A stretch of DNA of 64,000 nt from Gemmatimonadota bacterium (GCA_028873695.1 JAPPNU010000067.1:79394-143393); one strand, 5' to 3'; shown: positions 1-9,860, counted from the first letter of the stretch. The notes: a model not told the origin generated them from the sequence alone. Numbers and translations are program-made.

Positions 1-2
1 GC

Positions 3-1352
3 TCGGAAACCGCGAAGCCGCTGGCCTATCTGTCTCACCCGGGACGTTACGGCGGCGAAACCGCGGGCATTGCGGAGACCGTTCTCGGCGGCGGACGAAT
101 CGTCTCCTTCGCCTTCGACCTGCCGCGCTGCGTACTCTTGCTGCGCCAGGGCGATCCCGAACTCGCTGAAAACATCCCGGACGGGGACGGCTGCGCGCGG
201 CCGACGCACATGGCGGCTCGCGTGGGCCCCTATGATGCCGGATGGATCCCCCACGCCGACCTGCTTTCGCGACTGTTTACGGACCTTGTCCGCAGGTACC
301 TGCCCGCGCCGGTTCCCGTTCTGTCCCATCTTCCCCGGACCGCGCCGGGCGTTCTGCTCTACTCCGGAGACGAGGACTACGCGGACGTGGCGTCCAACGA
401 GGACGAATTCGACGGTGTCGCCGGTGCGGGGGGACGCATGAGCCTGTATATCATCCCCAATCATACGAAGTCCACGCCCGACGACGTGGCGAGATACGCC
501 AGACTCCACGACGTGGGACCCCATCCGAACCTTCGCCCGCTGGACGGGCGTCCCGTACGGGAACGCGTTGCCGAGTTCGAGCGCCAGGTCCGCCTGTTCG
601 AAAAGACGTTCCGGACTCCCGCGCTTACCGTGCGCAATCACTGCACGGCATGGGCCGGCTATCTGGACCTTGTGGACGTCATGGAAAAACTGGGCGTGCA
701 AATGGACGGCAACTACTTCTCTGGGACCTACATGAAAGACAGGGAAAGCGCGCCCTACGCCGCCTTCGGCGCGGCGCTCCCGATGCGATTCTGCCACCCG
801 GACGGGCGCCTCGTCAACGTCTATCAGCAGCACACCCACCTCACCGACGACGGCATGTTCGGCGCGCAGGACTATTCGTACAAGCTGTCGCCGGCGGTAT
901 TCTCGGTGATGATCGAACGCATTTTCACCGATATCGCGACCCGTTTCCACACACCGTACGGCGTCTGTATCCATCCGGGAAACTGGGTGAAGTTTTCGGA
1001 GAAACAGGGCCGGGAACTCCTGCGCCTGGCGAATGAAAAAGGCCTGCCAATCTGGTCTTTCGACCAGTGGGCGGCCTTCTGGAGCGCGCGCGATACGTGG
1101 CGCTTCGCCGACCTGCGATGGAACGGATCGAAACTCGGATTCAGCCTGCAGGGCGGTTCGCCTCACCCAGATCTCCGCATCCAGATCCCGCTGCGGTTCG
1201 CCGGCGCGTCGGTCGGCGAGATTCGCGTGGACGGGAAGAAGGCGCGTACGGACAGGGACGTCCGATACCGCGAACGCGTCGGTTTCGTGTCCGTTCCCGA
1301 AGGTCGATCCACCGCATCGATCGAAGCCGTCTTCCACCCGAATCCGAACTGA
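3..1352 (+). CDS. Deacetylase-like hypothetical protein, 5' end outside window
   Basis: The frame is open from base 3, so the gene starts left of the window and only its last 449 residues are present. The first 50 visible residues end in GGGRIVSFAFDLP, which resembles the closing strand of ThuA/glutamine-amidotransferase-like domains. Residues of about 90-350 read like a NodB-type barrel, with conserved-looking His, Asn and Trp in RNHCTAWAGY and CIHPGNWVKF. The last 80 residues look like a beta-rich C-terminal module. The stop lies 7 bases before the next gene, so the two are probably co-transcribed. The substrate is unknown; a role in polysaccharide or small-molecule deacylation is inference from fold resemblance and from the deacetylase next door. 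Confidence 0.6.
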   Translation, partial: SETAKPLAYLSHPGRYGGETAGIAETVLGGGRIVSFAFDLPRCVLLLRQGDPELAENIPDGDGCARPTHMAARVGPYDAGWIPHADLLSRLFTDLVRRYLPAPVPVLSHLPRTAPGVLLYSGDEDYADVASNEDEFDGVAGAGGRMSLYIIPNHTKSTPDDVARYARLHDVGPHPNLRPLDGRPVRERVAEFERQVRLFEKTFRTPALTVRNHCTAWAGYLDLVDVMEKLGVQMDGNYFSGTYMKDRESAPYAAFGAALPMRFCHPDGRLVNVYQQHTHLTDDGMFGAQDYSYKLSPAVFSVMIERIFTDIATRFHTPYGVCIHPGNWVKFSEKQGRELLRLANEKGLPIWSFDQWAAFWSARDTWRFADLRWNGSKLGFSLQGGSPHPDLRIQIPLRFAGASVGEIRVDGKKARTDRDVRYRERVGFVSVPEGRSTASIEAVFHPNPN

Positions 1353-1359
1353 GTATACC

Positions 1360-2175
1360 GTGGCCAACCGACCTCTCAGAATCATCGTTTTCGGCGCGCA
1401 TCCCGACGACTGCGACATCAAGGCCGGCGGCCTTGCAATCAACTACGCGGCGCTCGGCCACGAGGTCCGATTCGTCTCCCTGACGAACGGAGACGCGGGC
1501 CATCACGAAATGGGAGGCATCGCGCTCGCGCGAAGACGCCGGGCGGAAGCCCAGGCCGCCGGCGCCGTGGCCGGCATCGAATACCACGTAACGGACATTC
1601 ACGACGGTGAGCTGGAACCCACGCTGGAGAACCGCAAGCACGTCATCCGCATGATCCGCTCCTACACGCCGGACCTTATTCTCACCCACCGGCCCAACGA
1701 CTATCATCCGGACCACCGGTACGCGGGGATCCTCGTTCAGGACGCCGCGTATATGGTCACCGTCCCGAACGTCTGTACGGACGTTCCCGCGCTGGCGTAC
1801 AATCCGGTAATCGCCTACCTGAGCGACAACTTCAGGTACCCCGCTCCGTTTACGCCGGAGGTCGCCATCGACATCGACGCCGTTGTCGACAAGAAGCTCG
1901 ATATGCTTCACTATCACACCTCGCAGATGTACGAGTGGTTACCCTTCAATGCGGGCAGACTCGACGAAGTGCCGAAATCGCCGCGCCAACGCAGAAAGTG
2001 GCTGGAACACCGGCTGGAGCAATTCAGGGCGGTTGCCGATCGGCACCGGGACATTCTCGTGAAACATTACGGCGAAAGCCGAGGACGCGCCGTCCGCTAC
2101 GCCGAGGCCTTCCAGGTCTGCGAATACGGCGGCGCCCTCCCGCCTGAAAACATCCCGGTCCTGTTTCCCTTTTAA
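1360..2175 (+). CDS. PIG-L/LmbE family deacetylase
   Basis: This 271-residue protein belongs to the PIG-L/LmbE family of zinc-dependent N-acetylglucosamine-type deacetylases. The family signature AHPDD lies at residues 13-17 (His14, Asp16 and Asp17 expected to bind or activate zinc), and a second His-rich signature, RPNDYHPDHRY, comes later. GTG at 1360 is the first start that gives the normal family N-terminus (VANRPLRIIVFGAHPDD); the open frame further upstream only overlaps the preceding gene. It follows that gene by 7 bases and is probably its operon partner. The true substrate (amino sugar conjugate, bacillithiol-like thiol precursor or glycolipid) cannot be read from the sequence. Confidence 0.88.
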   Translation: MANRPLRIIVFGAHPDDCDIKAGGLAINYAALGHEVRFVSLTNGDAGHHEMGGIALARRRRAEAQAAGAVAGIEYHVTDIHDGELEPTLENRKHVIRMIRSYTPDLILTHRPNDYHPDHRYAGILVQDAAYMVTVPNVCTDVPALAYNPVIAYLSDNFRYPAPFTPEVAIDIDAVVDKKLDMLHYHTSQMYEWLPFNAGRLDEVPKSPRQRRKWLEHRLEQFRAVADRHRDILVKHYGESRGRAVRYAEAFQVCEYGGALPPENIPVLFPF

Positions 2176-2420
2176 CCAGGATTCGTCGTTTTTCGGCGAC
2201 GTTAATTCGTATATGTGCAAGTTGAGAAAGGTGATTAAACTGCGGATTACCAGGATACGCCAGGATTCTGGACGTGAACGGAATAAATGCCCTTCCGGAC
2301 GACCTCAATACCCCGTTTTACACCGGTACCTTCTGTGCCTTTTGTGCTTTTTGTGGCCAATTTTTCTGTTGTCTTTTTTCTAATTGAGATTTGCCGGGCG
2401 GAGCGGACGTCGCCGGGTTG
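2176..2420 (-). repeat. Composite dispersed intergenic repeat, copy 1
   Basis: This spacer between two convergent genes is almost entirely repeat. Read on the minus strand it contains, in order, the box CCACAAAAAGCACAAAAGGC, an AAAACGGGG box, a TTCACGTCCAG box, an ATCCTGGTAATC box and an AATTAACGTC box. The same ordered boxes occur near 29750, 30564, 37580 and 48450. No ORF or terminator with a U-tract was seen. Confidence 0.7.
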
Positions 2421-4136
2421 TTAAAAGTCGTTCACCATGCGCACATGCACCTTTCCGCGACCCGGACTGTCGGTTCTTGCCAGCCCGTAAACCAGCCCGA
2501 TGGTCCCCACCCGGGATACGGTTCGCAGGCCCAGCCCGAATCCAAGCGGGAAGTGAAACGCGTTTCCTTCACCCGCGGCGGCATCTCCCAGAACACCCGC
2601 ATCGACGAAAAGAAACCCCCTTGACCGGCGCGCCAGGATAAGGCGCAGTTCCAGGTTCATCCAGAGCGCCCGATTCACCAGAAACGTCTCCTCGCGATAG
2701 CCTCGTATCGACGCGGCTCCTCCCAGTCGCAGCGGCCCGTCCGGAAGCCGGACGCCGGTTTCGGCCACGCCCGCGCCATGCAGCGAGGCGGCCAACGCGG
2801 TCCGCCGTCCCAGAGCCAGAAAGCGATGCAGGTCCGCGGTTGCGCGCAACCTTCGGCCGGCGCGGTCGTTTTGCGTCACGCGGCTCCACGCAAGGCCCAC
2901 GCGATAAAACGAACCCGACGTTGGATTCCATCGATCGTTCCGCCGGTCCAGTTCGAGCGCACCGTCCAGAGACGTTATACGGCCCTTTGCAAACCCGTTT
3001 GCCCCGCTCTCGGCCGGCCGGAGCCCGCCCCTGGAAGCGCCCAGCCGGACCTCGGCGCCGCCGGCCGTGGACAGGCGGACGCCGAGACCCATGCGGTTTT
3101 CGGCAAATCCGGGCCGATGCCGCATCAGAAGCCCCGCCTCCAGGGCCAGCGGTCGCCTCAGGATCCAGGGTTCATGGTAACGCAGGTCCAGGTCGGACGC
3201 CCCGCTTCCGCTGCGCGACCAGGAGGCGTCCGCCCGCCTCCCGGTTCCGAGCAGATTCACGAACGCGGTCAAGAACGACCCGGTAAGCCCCTGGACGCCG
3301 TTGCGCGATGCGGGCACAACGCCCAGGACGCCTTCGGCCCTGCCTGCCGGGGCCTCGTGGACGGCAACCACCAGCGCCGTGCGTCCGTCCGGTTCGGTCA
3401 CCAACAACGGGTCATCCACGTCCAGCAGGAATGGAAGACGCCTGAGCGCACGAAGCGCCCGGTCGACCCGGCGCTGATCGTAGGACCCGCCCTGAGCCAT
3501 CCGCATTTCCCTGAGCAGCGCCTCCACGCGGGTGATCCGGTTGCCCGTGAAGCGGATCGTATCCACCCGCACGAAGGGACCTTCGTCCACCGTGATCCGG
3601 ACCTGCGCCGCGTCGCCGCCGGGCGCCAGGCTCACATCCGGCGCGATCGAACAATAGGGAAACCCGCGGTTTTCGTAATACCGGAGAAGCGTTTCGACGT
3701 CGAACTCCAGGGATTCCCTGATCAGCGGCGACCCGCTGCGCGACAGCATCTCGTCCATCAGAGCGTCGGACGCAGCGTGTTCATTTCCGGATATCCGCAC
3801 CGCGTCGATGCGGGTCCGCCTGCCTTCCTCGATCCGAAACCGCACGCGCCCCCGTTTCAGATCAACCTCCGGAAACGCGACGGATACCTGCCAGTAGCCC
3901 TCGTTCAGATAGCCTTCCAGAATCCGCGCCATGTCCTTCTCGAACAGCAGGCTGTCCAGGGGCATGCCGGCCCGCGTCATCAGCCAGCCGCGAACACGGT
4001 CCTCGGAAATCCGGTGCGTCCCGTCGATCCGCACCTGCCGCACGAGCGCCCGACCCGCCACGGACGCGTCCACCCACACGCCCACCACGAGCGAAAGGAC
4101 GACGCTGTAGCGCCACATACGTAGACGTCGAATCAC
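2421..4136 (-). CDS. Omp85 (BamA/TamA-like) outer-membrane protein
   Basis: This 571-residue protein has an N-terminal signal peptide, then about three POTRA-like segments (roughly residues 30-105, 107-185 and 186-265) and a C-terminal 16-strand-type barrel. The barrel carries the Omp85 loop-6 signature as SIRGYRE (Arg in RGY) and the protein ends in a terminal Phe (MVNDF), the usual recognition signal for barrel assembly. Three POTRAs resemble TamA or a reduced BamA rather than the five-POTRA form. GTG at 4136 follows a GAGAGGT Shine-Dalgarno; an ATG at 4118 would also keep the signal peptide. It begins 10 bases after the stop of the large envelope gene upstream and is translationally close to it. 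It is expected to insert or translocate outer-membrane partners, possibly that neighbour. Confidence 0.88.
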   Translation of the reverse strand: MIRRLRMWRYSVVLSLVVGVWVDASVAGRALVRQVRIDGTHRISEDRVRGWLMTRAGMPLDSLLFEKDMARILEGYLNEGYWQVSVAFPEVDLKRGRVRFRIEEGRRTRIDAVRISGNEHAASDALMDEMLSRSGSPLIRESLEFDVETLLRYYENRGFPYCSIAPDVSLAPGGDAAQVRITVDEGPFVRVDTIRFTGNRITRVEALLREMRMAQGGSYDQRRVDRALRALRRLPFLLDVDDPLLVTEPDGRTALVVAVHEAPAGRAEGVLGVVPASRNGVQGLTGSFLTAFVNLLGTGRRADASWSRSGSGASDLDLRYHEPWILRRPLALEAGLLMRHRPGFAENRMGLGVRLSTAGGAEVRLGASRGGLRPAESGANGFAKGRITSLDGALELDRRNDRWNPTSGSFYRVGLAWSRVTQNDRAGRRLRATADLHRFLALGRRTALAASLHGAGVAETGVRLPDGPLRLGGAASIRGYREETFLVNRALWMNLELRLILARRSRGFLFVDAGVLGDAAAGEGNAFHFPLGFGLGLRTVSRVGTIGLVYGLARTDSPGRGKVHVRMVNDF

Positions 4137-4146
4137 GCTGCACCTC

Positions 4147-7100
4147 TCAAAACAGAGCCCGCATCTCCATGCGCCCGAGATGCAGGAGGGTTCTTCCGGG
4201 ACGCTTGCGTCCGTCGTACAGGACCATGGCCGTCATGTAACGGCCCAGCCGGTAGTCCACGCCGAGACGCCAGCCCACGTTGTTTCCGTCCCGGTTTCCG
4301 TCGGCCATTCTTAAAAACAACGGCATGGATCCCGACCCGAAAACACGCGTCCAGTCACATGATACCCTCAATCGCCCACGACCGGGAAGGGCGCGCCGGA
4401 TTTCGGGGCGGACGGAGACATAGCGGGCTACCAGCGCCCGGTTCTCCTCCCGATCCCTGCCGACGGACAGTTCCATGCGGGTCTGCCAGGACCTGGGCGG
4501 GTGCCGGTACCCGTTCATCGAGATCCGGCGCGATCGGATCCGGTAGAAAAAAGGCCCTTCGCCGGGCCTGTCGCGCGTCTCGCCATGCAACGTCACCTCC
4601 AGCGAAGACGTCCTCCCAAGCGCGAGTCGTCCCAGCGCGGACGCCTGCGAATTCGTTTCCAGCGCACCGCCGGTGAAGTCCCGGTCCACCCGGGAACCCC
4701 GGCGAACGGACAGACGCAGCGTGGCGGGACGGCCGTATCGGAACATGTAGAGCCGGGTCCTCAGTTCCCGCCTGCCGTTCAGCATCCCCTCGCCGTCGCC
4801 GAAACCGTACAGGCGCCAGGGCGCCACGCCGGCATTGCCCGGCGGCGCCTGCCGGTCGGCCTCCAGCGAGACGTCCAGCGACAGGCCCGAGAGAAGACGC
4901 AGCCATCTGCCTGCGGGAGATTTCAGCAGACGCTTCAGCACAAACTCGGTCCGTGCCGCAAGCGCCGCGTCACGCACCGGGCGGAATCCGGCGGACGGGT
5001 TGAAGAATCGTACGTATTCGCCGTCCGTGTCGGTCACGAATTCCTCCGGATCCCGGGACCCGTCGCCGTCCACGTCTTCCCACGCATGCGTGCCTCGACC
5101 GCGTCCGACGTCGATAAACACCGGTTCACTGACCGGCGCCCCGGTACTGGAGATGCGATAGGAGAGTCTGTGCGAAACGGCGCCGTTCAGAACGTCGTAC
5201 CCCCATCTTATGCGGGCAAGGTCCGTATACCGCCCGGTTTCCGGATGCACGGGCGAATTCGTCCTGCTCCTCCTGTACTCCCCGGAAAACGACAGCCCGC
5301 GCCAGCCGGACGTCGAGGCGCGGTGAGTTGTGGTCCAGGCGCGCAGGCTGTCCTGCCACGCGCGTTCCATGAGGTGTATTCTCCGGATTGAAATCTCCGA
5401 GGTCCATGACACCGCGTCCATCACGCGCGTGGAGAGGTCCATCGCCCCCTCCCGGATGCGTATCCCGCGATGCGCGGAATCGGGCGCCGAGGCGTAGAAC
5501 AGGGTGGAATGCGTAACCGACGACCCCGTCGCCGTTTCCGACTCGAAGCGAAACCCAGGCGTAATCCCTCGTACGGGCGCCCGGATGCGACCCCGATGCC
5601 GGGCCAGCATTCCCGATCCGTGGGACACCTCGTCGAATCGATAGAACACTTGCGGCCCGCGCGCGTCGGATATCTGCAGCCCGACGTCGCGCCGGACCGC
5701 GTTCACGTTTCCGCGGCGTCTGCCGTAGCCGGCGTCCACCCGGATGCCGGGCCTCAGGGCATACTGCAATGCAACTTCGCCCATCCGGTCTCCGGCCTGC
5801 GGGCCGTCCGCCCGCCAGCCCCACCGCCCCTCGCGCGCGACCCTCACGGGCCTTTCGATCCCGCGGAACCGCGCGCCGATCTGCCTGAATGCGCCCGTCA
5901 GTCGAAACCGCCCGATGCCATATCCGCCCAGGCGCAGCGCATCCGGCCACAGGTCCAGTCCCAGCCTGAAAGCGCGGCCACGCCGCTGCCGATCGGCGTC
6001 CACCTGCGCTGGCGCCTGGCTCAGCGCCAGTTCGCCGTCCAGGCGCACGCCCGCAACCGGTTCATACGCTGCGTCCATCACAGCCAACTGATGTCGGTAC
6101 GGCTGAAACGGAGGCGAAGAAATGCCGACACCCGGGACCGCGCGGTCCCGGTCGGCCTCCCGTATGAACGTGCCTCCGAGTTTCAACCGGTCGCTGGAGA
6201 GCGCGAGCGTCCCGCGCGCGCCCATCAAGCGCCGGCGGGAACCGGGCGCCTCGTACTGGTACTCCACGGTAATGCGGCTCTGTCCGGTTACCGGCCTGAC
6301 GGGGGTAAACGTGATTGTGGACATTTCATAGTCCACGACGTAATCCTGGCTTTCGCCCCGCCGCAGCAGACGTCCGTCCTGCCAGACGCGTTCCGAACCC
6401 GCCACGATTCTCCCGCCCAGTACGCCGGCGTCAGCGGGCAACCGATAGGGGCCCTGATACCCTTCGACGGGAAGAAGGCGGTGGCTGATCCAGCGTCCGT
6501 CAGCGGCTGCCCCGAATATCCTCAGATCTCTCCCGGAAGACGCATACGCGACGTGCGCGCCGTGGAGCCTGCGGCGATACCGCCCGAACGCGGTACCGCC
6601 GAACGCAACGTCCAGATCGCCGAGTGAGGCCGATACCTTCCGTGAACGAACCTGAAACATCACCCGGTCCAGCTCCTGCAGGCTGCGGGTGCTTCCCTGG
6701 AACCCCAACGGGAGGTTCCGGTCCGACAGCAGCGCGGTGACTTCGACGCCGTCCGCCATCTGTCCCGTAATATGCACCCGCAGCGCCTGGCTGAGCTCCA
6801 GATCGCGGTTCCCCCCGACCGTGACCTGAATACGTTTGGCGCCCCCCACGTCCAGACGGGATTGCGCCTCGCCGTACGCCTCCGGCGCTTTCGCTGCCGC
6901 GCGACGGCGACGGCGCGGGACCGGGGCCGGCCGTACCGGCGCGTGCCGGACATTTCGTTCACGACGCCTGTAAACCCGGGACAGCACCCGGGGCAACTGC
7001 CGGAACCGGACCAGAACCTCGACGCCTCGCGGCCGCTCCCGCGCCAACAGCAACAACCCGCCGGCGTAGTCCAGGTCGTAGTCCAGATCCCTGACCAGCA

Positions 7101-7302
7101 GGCTGTCCCCAACCCAGACGCGTTCGCTATCCACCAGAATGGGCCGGTCTGAAATACGATAGGGCCCGCGGCCGCCATCCGCCCGTACGGTCCGTTCCGC
7201 GTCGAAGACGGTCAACCGCTGGGGCGGCGGCGCCGCGCCTGCCGCGGTGAACGCGACCGCCCAGACTGTGAAGACCTGCAGAATAGAAAAGACCTTGCGC
7301 AT
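4147..7302 (-). CDS. Large exported outer-membrane-type protein of unknown function
   Basis: I do not recognise the family. The 1051-residue product starts with a signal peptide (MRKVFSILQV..., cleavage near AAGAA-PPP). It contains two related modules, SERVWVGDSLLVRDLDYDLDY near residue 60 and SERVWQDGRLLRRGESQDY near residue 320, separated and followed by long stretches of alternating polar and apolar residues typical of beta-barrel strands. Near residue 750 it carries an acidic DVDGDGSRDPEEF loop that looks Ca-binding. It ends in a terminal Phe (MRALF), like a porin. ATG at 7302 is preferred because it places the signal peptide at the N-terminus, although no good Shine-Dalgarno precedes it. 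It lies between an NHL protein gene and an Omp85 gene on the same strand, suggesting a joint surface function. Confidence 0.75.
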   Translation of the reverse strand: MRKVFSILQVFTVWAVAFTAAGAAPPPQRLTVFDAERTVRADGGRGPYRISDRPILVDSERVWVGDSLLVRDLDYDLDYAGGLLLLARERPRGVEVLVRFRQLPRVLSRVYRRRERNVRHAPVRPAPVPRRRRRAAAKAPEAYGEAQSRLDVGGAKRIQVTVGGNRDLELSQALRVHITGQMADGVEVTALLSDRNLPLGFQGSTRSLQELDRVMFQVRSRKVSASLGDLDVAFGGTAFGRYRRRLHGAHVAYASSGRDLRIFGAAADGRWISHRLLPVEGYQGPYRLPADAGVLGGRIVAGSERVWQDGRLLRRGESQDYVVDYEMSTITFTPVRPVTGQSRITVEYQYEAPGSRRRLMGARGTLALSSDRLKLGGTFIREADRDRAVPGVGISSPPFQPYRHQLAVMDAAYEPVAGVRLDGELALSQAPAQVDADRQRRGRAFRLGLDLWPDALRLGGYGIGRFRLTGAFRQIGARFRGIERPVRVAREGRWGWRADGPQAGDRMGEVALQYALRPGIRVDAGYGRRRGNVNAVRRDVGLQISDARGPQVFYRFDEVSHGSGMLARHRGRIRAPVRGITPGFRFESETATGSSVTHSTLFYASAPDSAHRGIRIREGAMDLSTRVMDAVSWTSEISIRRIHLMERAWQDSLRAWTTTHRASTSGWRGLSFSGEYRRSRTNSPVHPETGRYTDLARIRWGYDVLNGAVSHRLSYRISSTGAPVSEPVFIDVGRGRGTHAWEDVDGDGSRDPEEFVTDTDGEYVRFFNPSAGFRPVRDAALAARTEFVLKRLLKSPAGRWLRLLSGLSLDVSLEADRQAPPGNAGVAPWRLYGFGDGEGMLNGRRELRTRLYMFRYGRPATLRLSVRRGSRVDRDFTGGALETNSQASALGRLALGRTSSLEVTLHGETRDRPGEGPFFYRIRSRRISMNGYRHPPRSWQTRMELSVGRDREENRALVARYVSVRPEIRRALPGRGRLRVSCDWTRVFGSGSMPLFLRMADGNRDGNNVGWRLGVDYRLGRYMTAMVLYDGRKRPGRTLLHLGRMEMRALF

Positions 7303-7446
7303 AAAAAAAAGGGTCGGGAATCGGAGGAACCGGATCCTGACCCCGGCAGCCGGTTGAAAAAGCCCATCCGGGCCGCTGGCCCTCAAGACCCGGTGGCCCC
7401 TCCCGCCGGCTCCCGAATCCGGATTGAGACGTTCGGACTGAACGCC

Positions 7447-8409
7447 CTACCGTCTGGTGATCAGCATTTCGAACTTCTGAACACGATGGTTGCCGGCGTC
7501 CAGGACAAAGAGGAATTTCCCGGCGCTGAAGGCCACGTCCCTGGGCGCCCTGAACGCGCCCGGCCGCTGCCCGGCATCGGGCCCGCCGATCAGAGAGGCC
7601 GCCTCCCCCGTCCGAAGGTCCAGTACCACGATACGGTGATGTCCGGAATCGGCCACAAACAGTACGTCCTCAGGGCCTGTACACACGCCGGCGGGTTCGG
7701 AGAGCGATCCTTCCACCAGACTCTTCCTGAACTCCCCGTACCGGTCGAATACCGCGACCCGATCGTTTTCGCTGTCACAGACGTAGACTTCATTCTTCTG
7801 TCCCACGGCGAGTCCCAGAGGACGTCGAAGCCGGCCGGCGCCGTATCCGTAGCCCCCGAACTGGTTCTCCACAGGGCTGTAATCGCTGATCTGTACTACC
7901 TGGTCGGCATCGGTATCCGACACGTAAAGCTCACCGTCTTCGGAAACCGCGATCCCGCCGAGCGTTCCCAGCCGGATCGGGCCGTCGACGTCCCGCCCTC
8001 CGACCACGCCCAGCAGGCGGAAGTGCGGGCTGAAGATCTGGATGCGGTTGTTTCTCCCGTCCGCGACACACACCTCGAGCCCGCCCTTTCCCACCGCAAC
8101 CCCCGCCGGCTGGCTGAATTGACCGGGGTCCCATCCGAAGGTGCCCACCTCCGACACATAGGTCCCGTCCGTGTCGAACTTCTGAACGCGGTCGTTCCCC
8201 GTATCGGCCACGTAGAGATTGCCGAACGAGTCGATGGCGATGGCCGACGGTTCATGAAAGTGCCCGACTCCCCCGCCCTTCTGGCCGAATGCCGAGGTGA
8301 AGCGGTAGGCAACCGTAAGTTTGGGCGGCGCTTTCTTCTCCTCCGAGACGCCCGGGGCGGCCAACCCCATCGACATGCAGAAAACAAGGACCCGCAGTCG
8401 CATTTTCAT
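7447..8409 (-). CDS. Exported NHL-repeat beta-propeller protein
   Basis: A 320-residue protein with a signal peptide (MKMRLRVLVFCMSMGLA) followed by six NHL repeats. Each repeat carries the usual pattern of a hydrophobic strand, G-x-x-Y/V-V-A/C-D, then N-D-R/H-V/I-Q-x-F. Repeats of this kind form a six-bladed propeller used for protein or ligand binding in the periplasm or at the surface. The start chosen is the ATG that begins the signal peptide; an in-frame extension upstream reads into repeat-like DNA. It is the first gene of a three-gene minus-strand run with the large envelope protein and the Omp85 protein. No catalytic residues are evident. Confidence 0.85.
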   Translation of the reverse strand: MKMRLRVLVFCMSMGLAAPGVSEEKKAPPKLTVAYRFTSAFGQKGGGVGHFHEPSAIAIDSFGNLYVADTGNDRVQKFDTDGTYVSEVGTFGWDPGQFSQPAGVAVGKGGLEVCVADGRNNRIQIFSPHFRLLGVVGGRDVDGPIRLGTLGGIAVSEDGELYVSDTDADQVVQISDYSPVENQFGGYGYGAGRLRRPLGLAVGQKNEVYVCDSENDRVAVFDRYGEFRKSLVEGSLSEPAGVCTGPEDVLFVADSGHHRIVVLDLRTGEAASLIGGPDAGQRPGAFRAPRDVAFSAGKFLFVLDAGNHRVQKFEMLITRR

Positions 8410-8633
8410 TTTACCGTCGCGCAGTGTATGTATGGCGTTTGGATCCATCAGAATTATCTGGAAGATTGAGCAGTTGCGCTGTTCTTGTCTCATATTCTAC
8501 ATCAGGTCTTGATCCTGCTTTTGGTTTCCAGTCCTGTGCAATCCTGTTGATCCTGTTAATCGTGGTCGGTTTTTCCTCGTATCCCGTCGATCCTGTCTAT
8601 CCATGTAAGTTCCTGTTTTTGAATCGAAAACGG
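8410..8633. repeat. Spacer with ATCCTGTT-type short repeats
   Basis: The spacer holds tandem-like variants of AATCCTGTTGATCCTGTTAATC around 8537-8560 and ATCCCGTCGATCCTGTCTATCC around 8579-8600. Such degenerate ATCCTGTTAATC arrays recur in spacers of this genome (the ATCCTGGTAATC box of the composite repeat is related). No gene is seen. Confidence 0.5.
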
Positions 8634-9860
8634 CTATAGCCTCAGATTTCTCTCGATGCTCTCCACGGCCGACTCGATGTCCTCACGGTGTCCGAACGCG
8701 CTCAATCTGAAGAAGCCCTCGCCGCTGGGGCCGAATCCCGCTCCCGGCGTCCCGACGACGTGTGCCTCGGAAAGCAGCTTGTCGAAGAATTCCCACGAGC
8801 CCATGCCCCCTGGCGTCTTCATCCAGAGATACGGCGCGTGGACTCCGCCGTAGACCGTCAGTCCCATCCCTTCCAGTCCCGCACGGATGCGCGCGGCGTT
8901 GGCCATATAATAGGCGACCATCGCGGCGCACTCCGCCTTTCCCGCCTCCGTAAACACCGCCAGTCCGCCGCCCTGCACGATATTGGAGGCGCCGTTGAAC
9001 ATCGTATTCTGACGCCTGCGCCAGAGCCCGTTCACAACGCCGGGCCCGGCGTCTTCCACGGCGAGTTCCCGCGGGACCACCGTCCAGCCCAGCCGCACGC
9101 CTGTAAAACCGGTATCCTTGGAAAAGCTGTTGATCTCGATCGCGCAGGAACTCGCGCCGTCGACCTCGAAAATGCTGTGCGGCACCTCGGGATCCGAAAT
9201 ATAGGCGCAGTACGCCGCGTCAAAAATGATCACCGCCCGGTGTTCGCGGGCATAGTCTACAAACGTCTGAAGCTGACTCGCGGTTGCAACGGACCCGATC
9301 GGGTTGTTCGGGCTGCAGATGTAGATCAGGTCCACTTTGTCCGCCGGCAATTCGGGAAAGAAGCCGTTCGCCTCGGTGCAGGGCATGTATACGATTCCCT
9401 CGTACTGACCCGCCTCCGCCTTTCCGGTCCGTCCGGCGATCACGTTGCTGTCCACGTAGACGGGATAGGCCGGGTCCTGGACCGCCACCACGTTGTCCAG
9501 GCCGAAAATGGACTGAATATTCGCGGAATCGGGCTTTCCTCCGTCGCTCACGAATATCTCGTCGGGGTCCAGCACGACGCTGCGCTGCGCGTATCGACCG
9601 GCGATCGCTTCTCTGAGAGGCAACTCGCCTTCGCTCCCGTCCGCGTAACCGGTATAGGTCTCGACGGCGGCGAGTCTGTCGACGGCACAATGCAACGCGG
9701 CGATCACGCTTGGCGGCAGCGGCTCGGTGGTGTTTCCGATGCCGAGGCGCATCACCTCGACGTTGGGATGATCGTCCAGATATGCCCCCGTTCGCCTCGC
9801 GATTTCCGGGAACAGATAGCCGGCCGATAGCTTGTTGTAGTTGGAATTAATGGTCGCCAT
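8634..9860 (-). CDS. dapL: LL-diaminopimelate aminotransferase
   Basis: This fold-type I PLP enzyme of 408 residues converts tetrahydrodipicolinate directly to LL-diaminopimelate for lysine and peptidoglycan. The family N-terminus (LSAGYLFPEIARR), the RLGIGNTTEPLP segment and the PLP lysine in SFSKDTGFTGVRLGWTVVP (Lys248) are all present, and length is normal. The usual SDGAKCD motif reads SDGGKPD here, a conservative oddity. AAGGGGGCAAGG precedes the ATG. The gene stands alone between an envelope cluster and a toxin-antitoxin pair. The identification as DapL rather than a general class I/II aminotransferase is fairly secure from the end-to-end pattern. Confidence 0.92.
   Translation of the reverse strand: MATINSNYNKLSAGYLFPEIARRTGAYLDDHPNVEVMRLGIGNTTEPLPPSVIAALHCAVDRLAAVETYTGYADGSEGELPLREAIAGRYAQRSVVLDPDEIFVSDGGKPDSANIQSIFGLDNVVAVQDPAYPVYVDSNVIAGRTGKAEAGQYEGIVYMPCTEANGFFPELPADKVDLIYICSPNNPIGSVATASQLQTFVDYAREHRAVIIFDAAYCAYISDPEVPHSIFEVDGASSCAIEINSFSKDTGFTGVRLGWTVVPRELAVEDAGPGVVNGLWRRRQNTMFNGASNIVQGGGLAVFTEAGKAECAAMVAYYMANAARIRAGLEGMGLTVYGGVHAPYLWMKTPGGMGSWEFFDKLLSEAHVVGTPGAGFGPSGEGFFRLSAFGHREDIESAVESIERNLRL

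Noticed and set aside
2778..4124. 448-codon open frame on the plus strand
   Set aside because: It is antisense to the Omp85 gene and has no protein-like pattern of its own.
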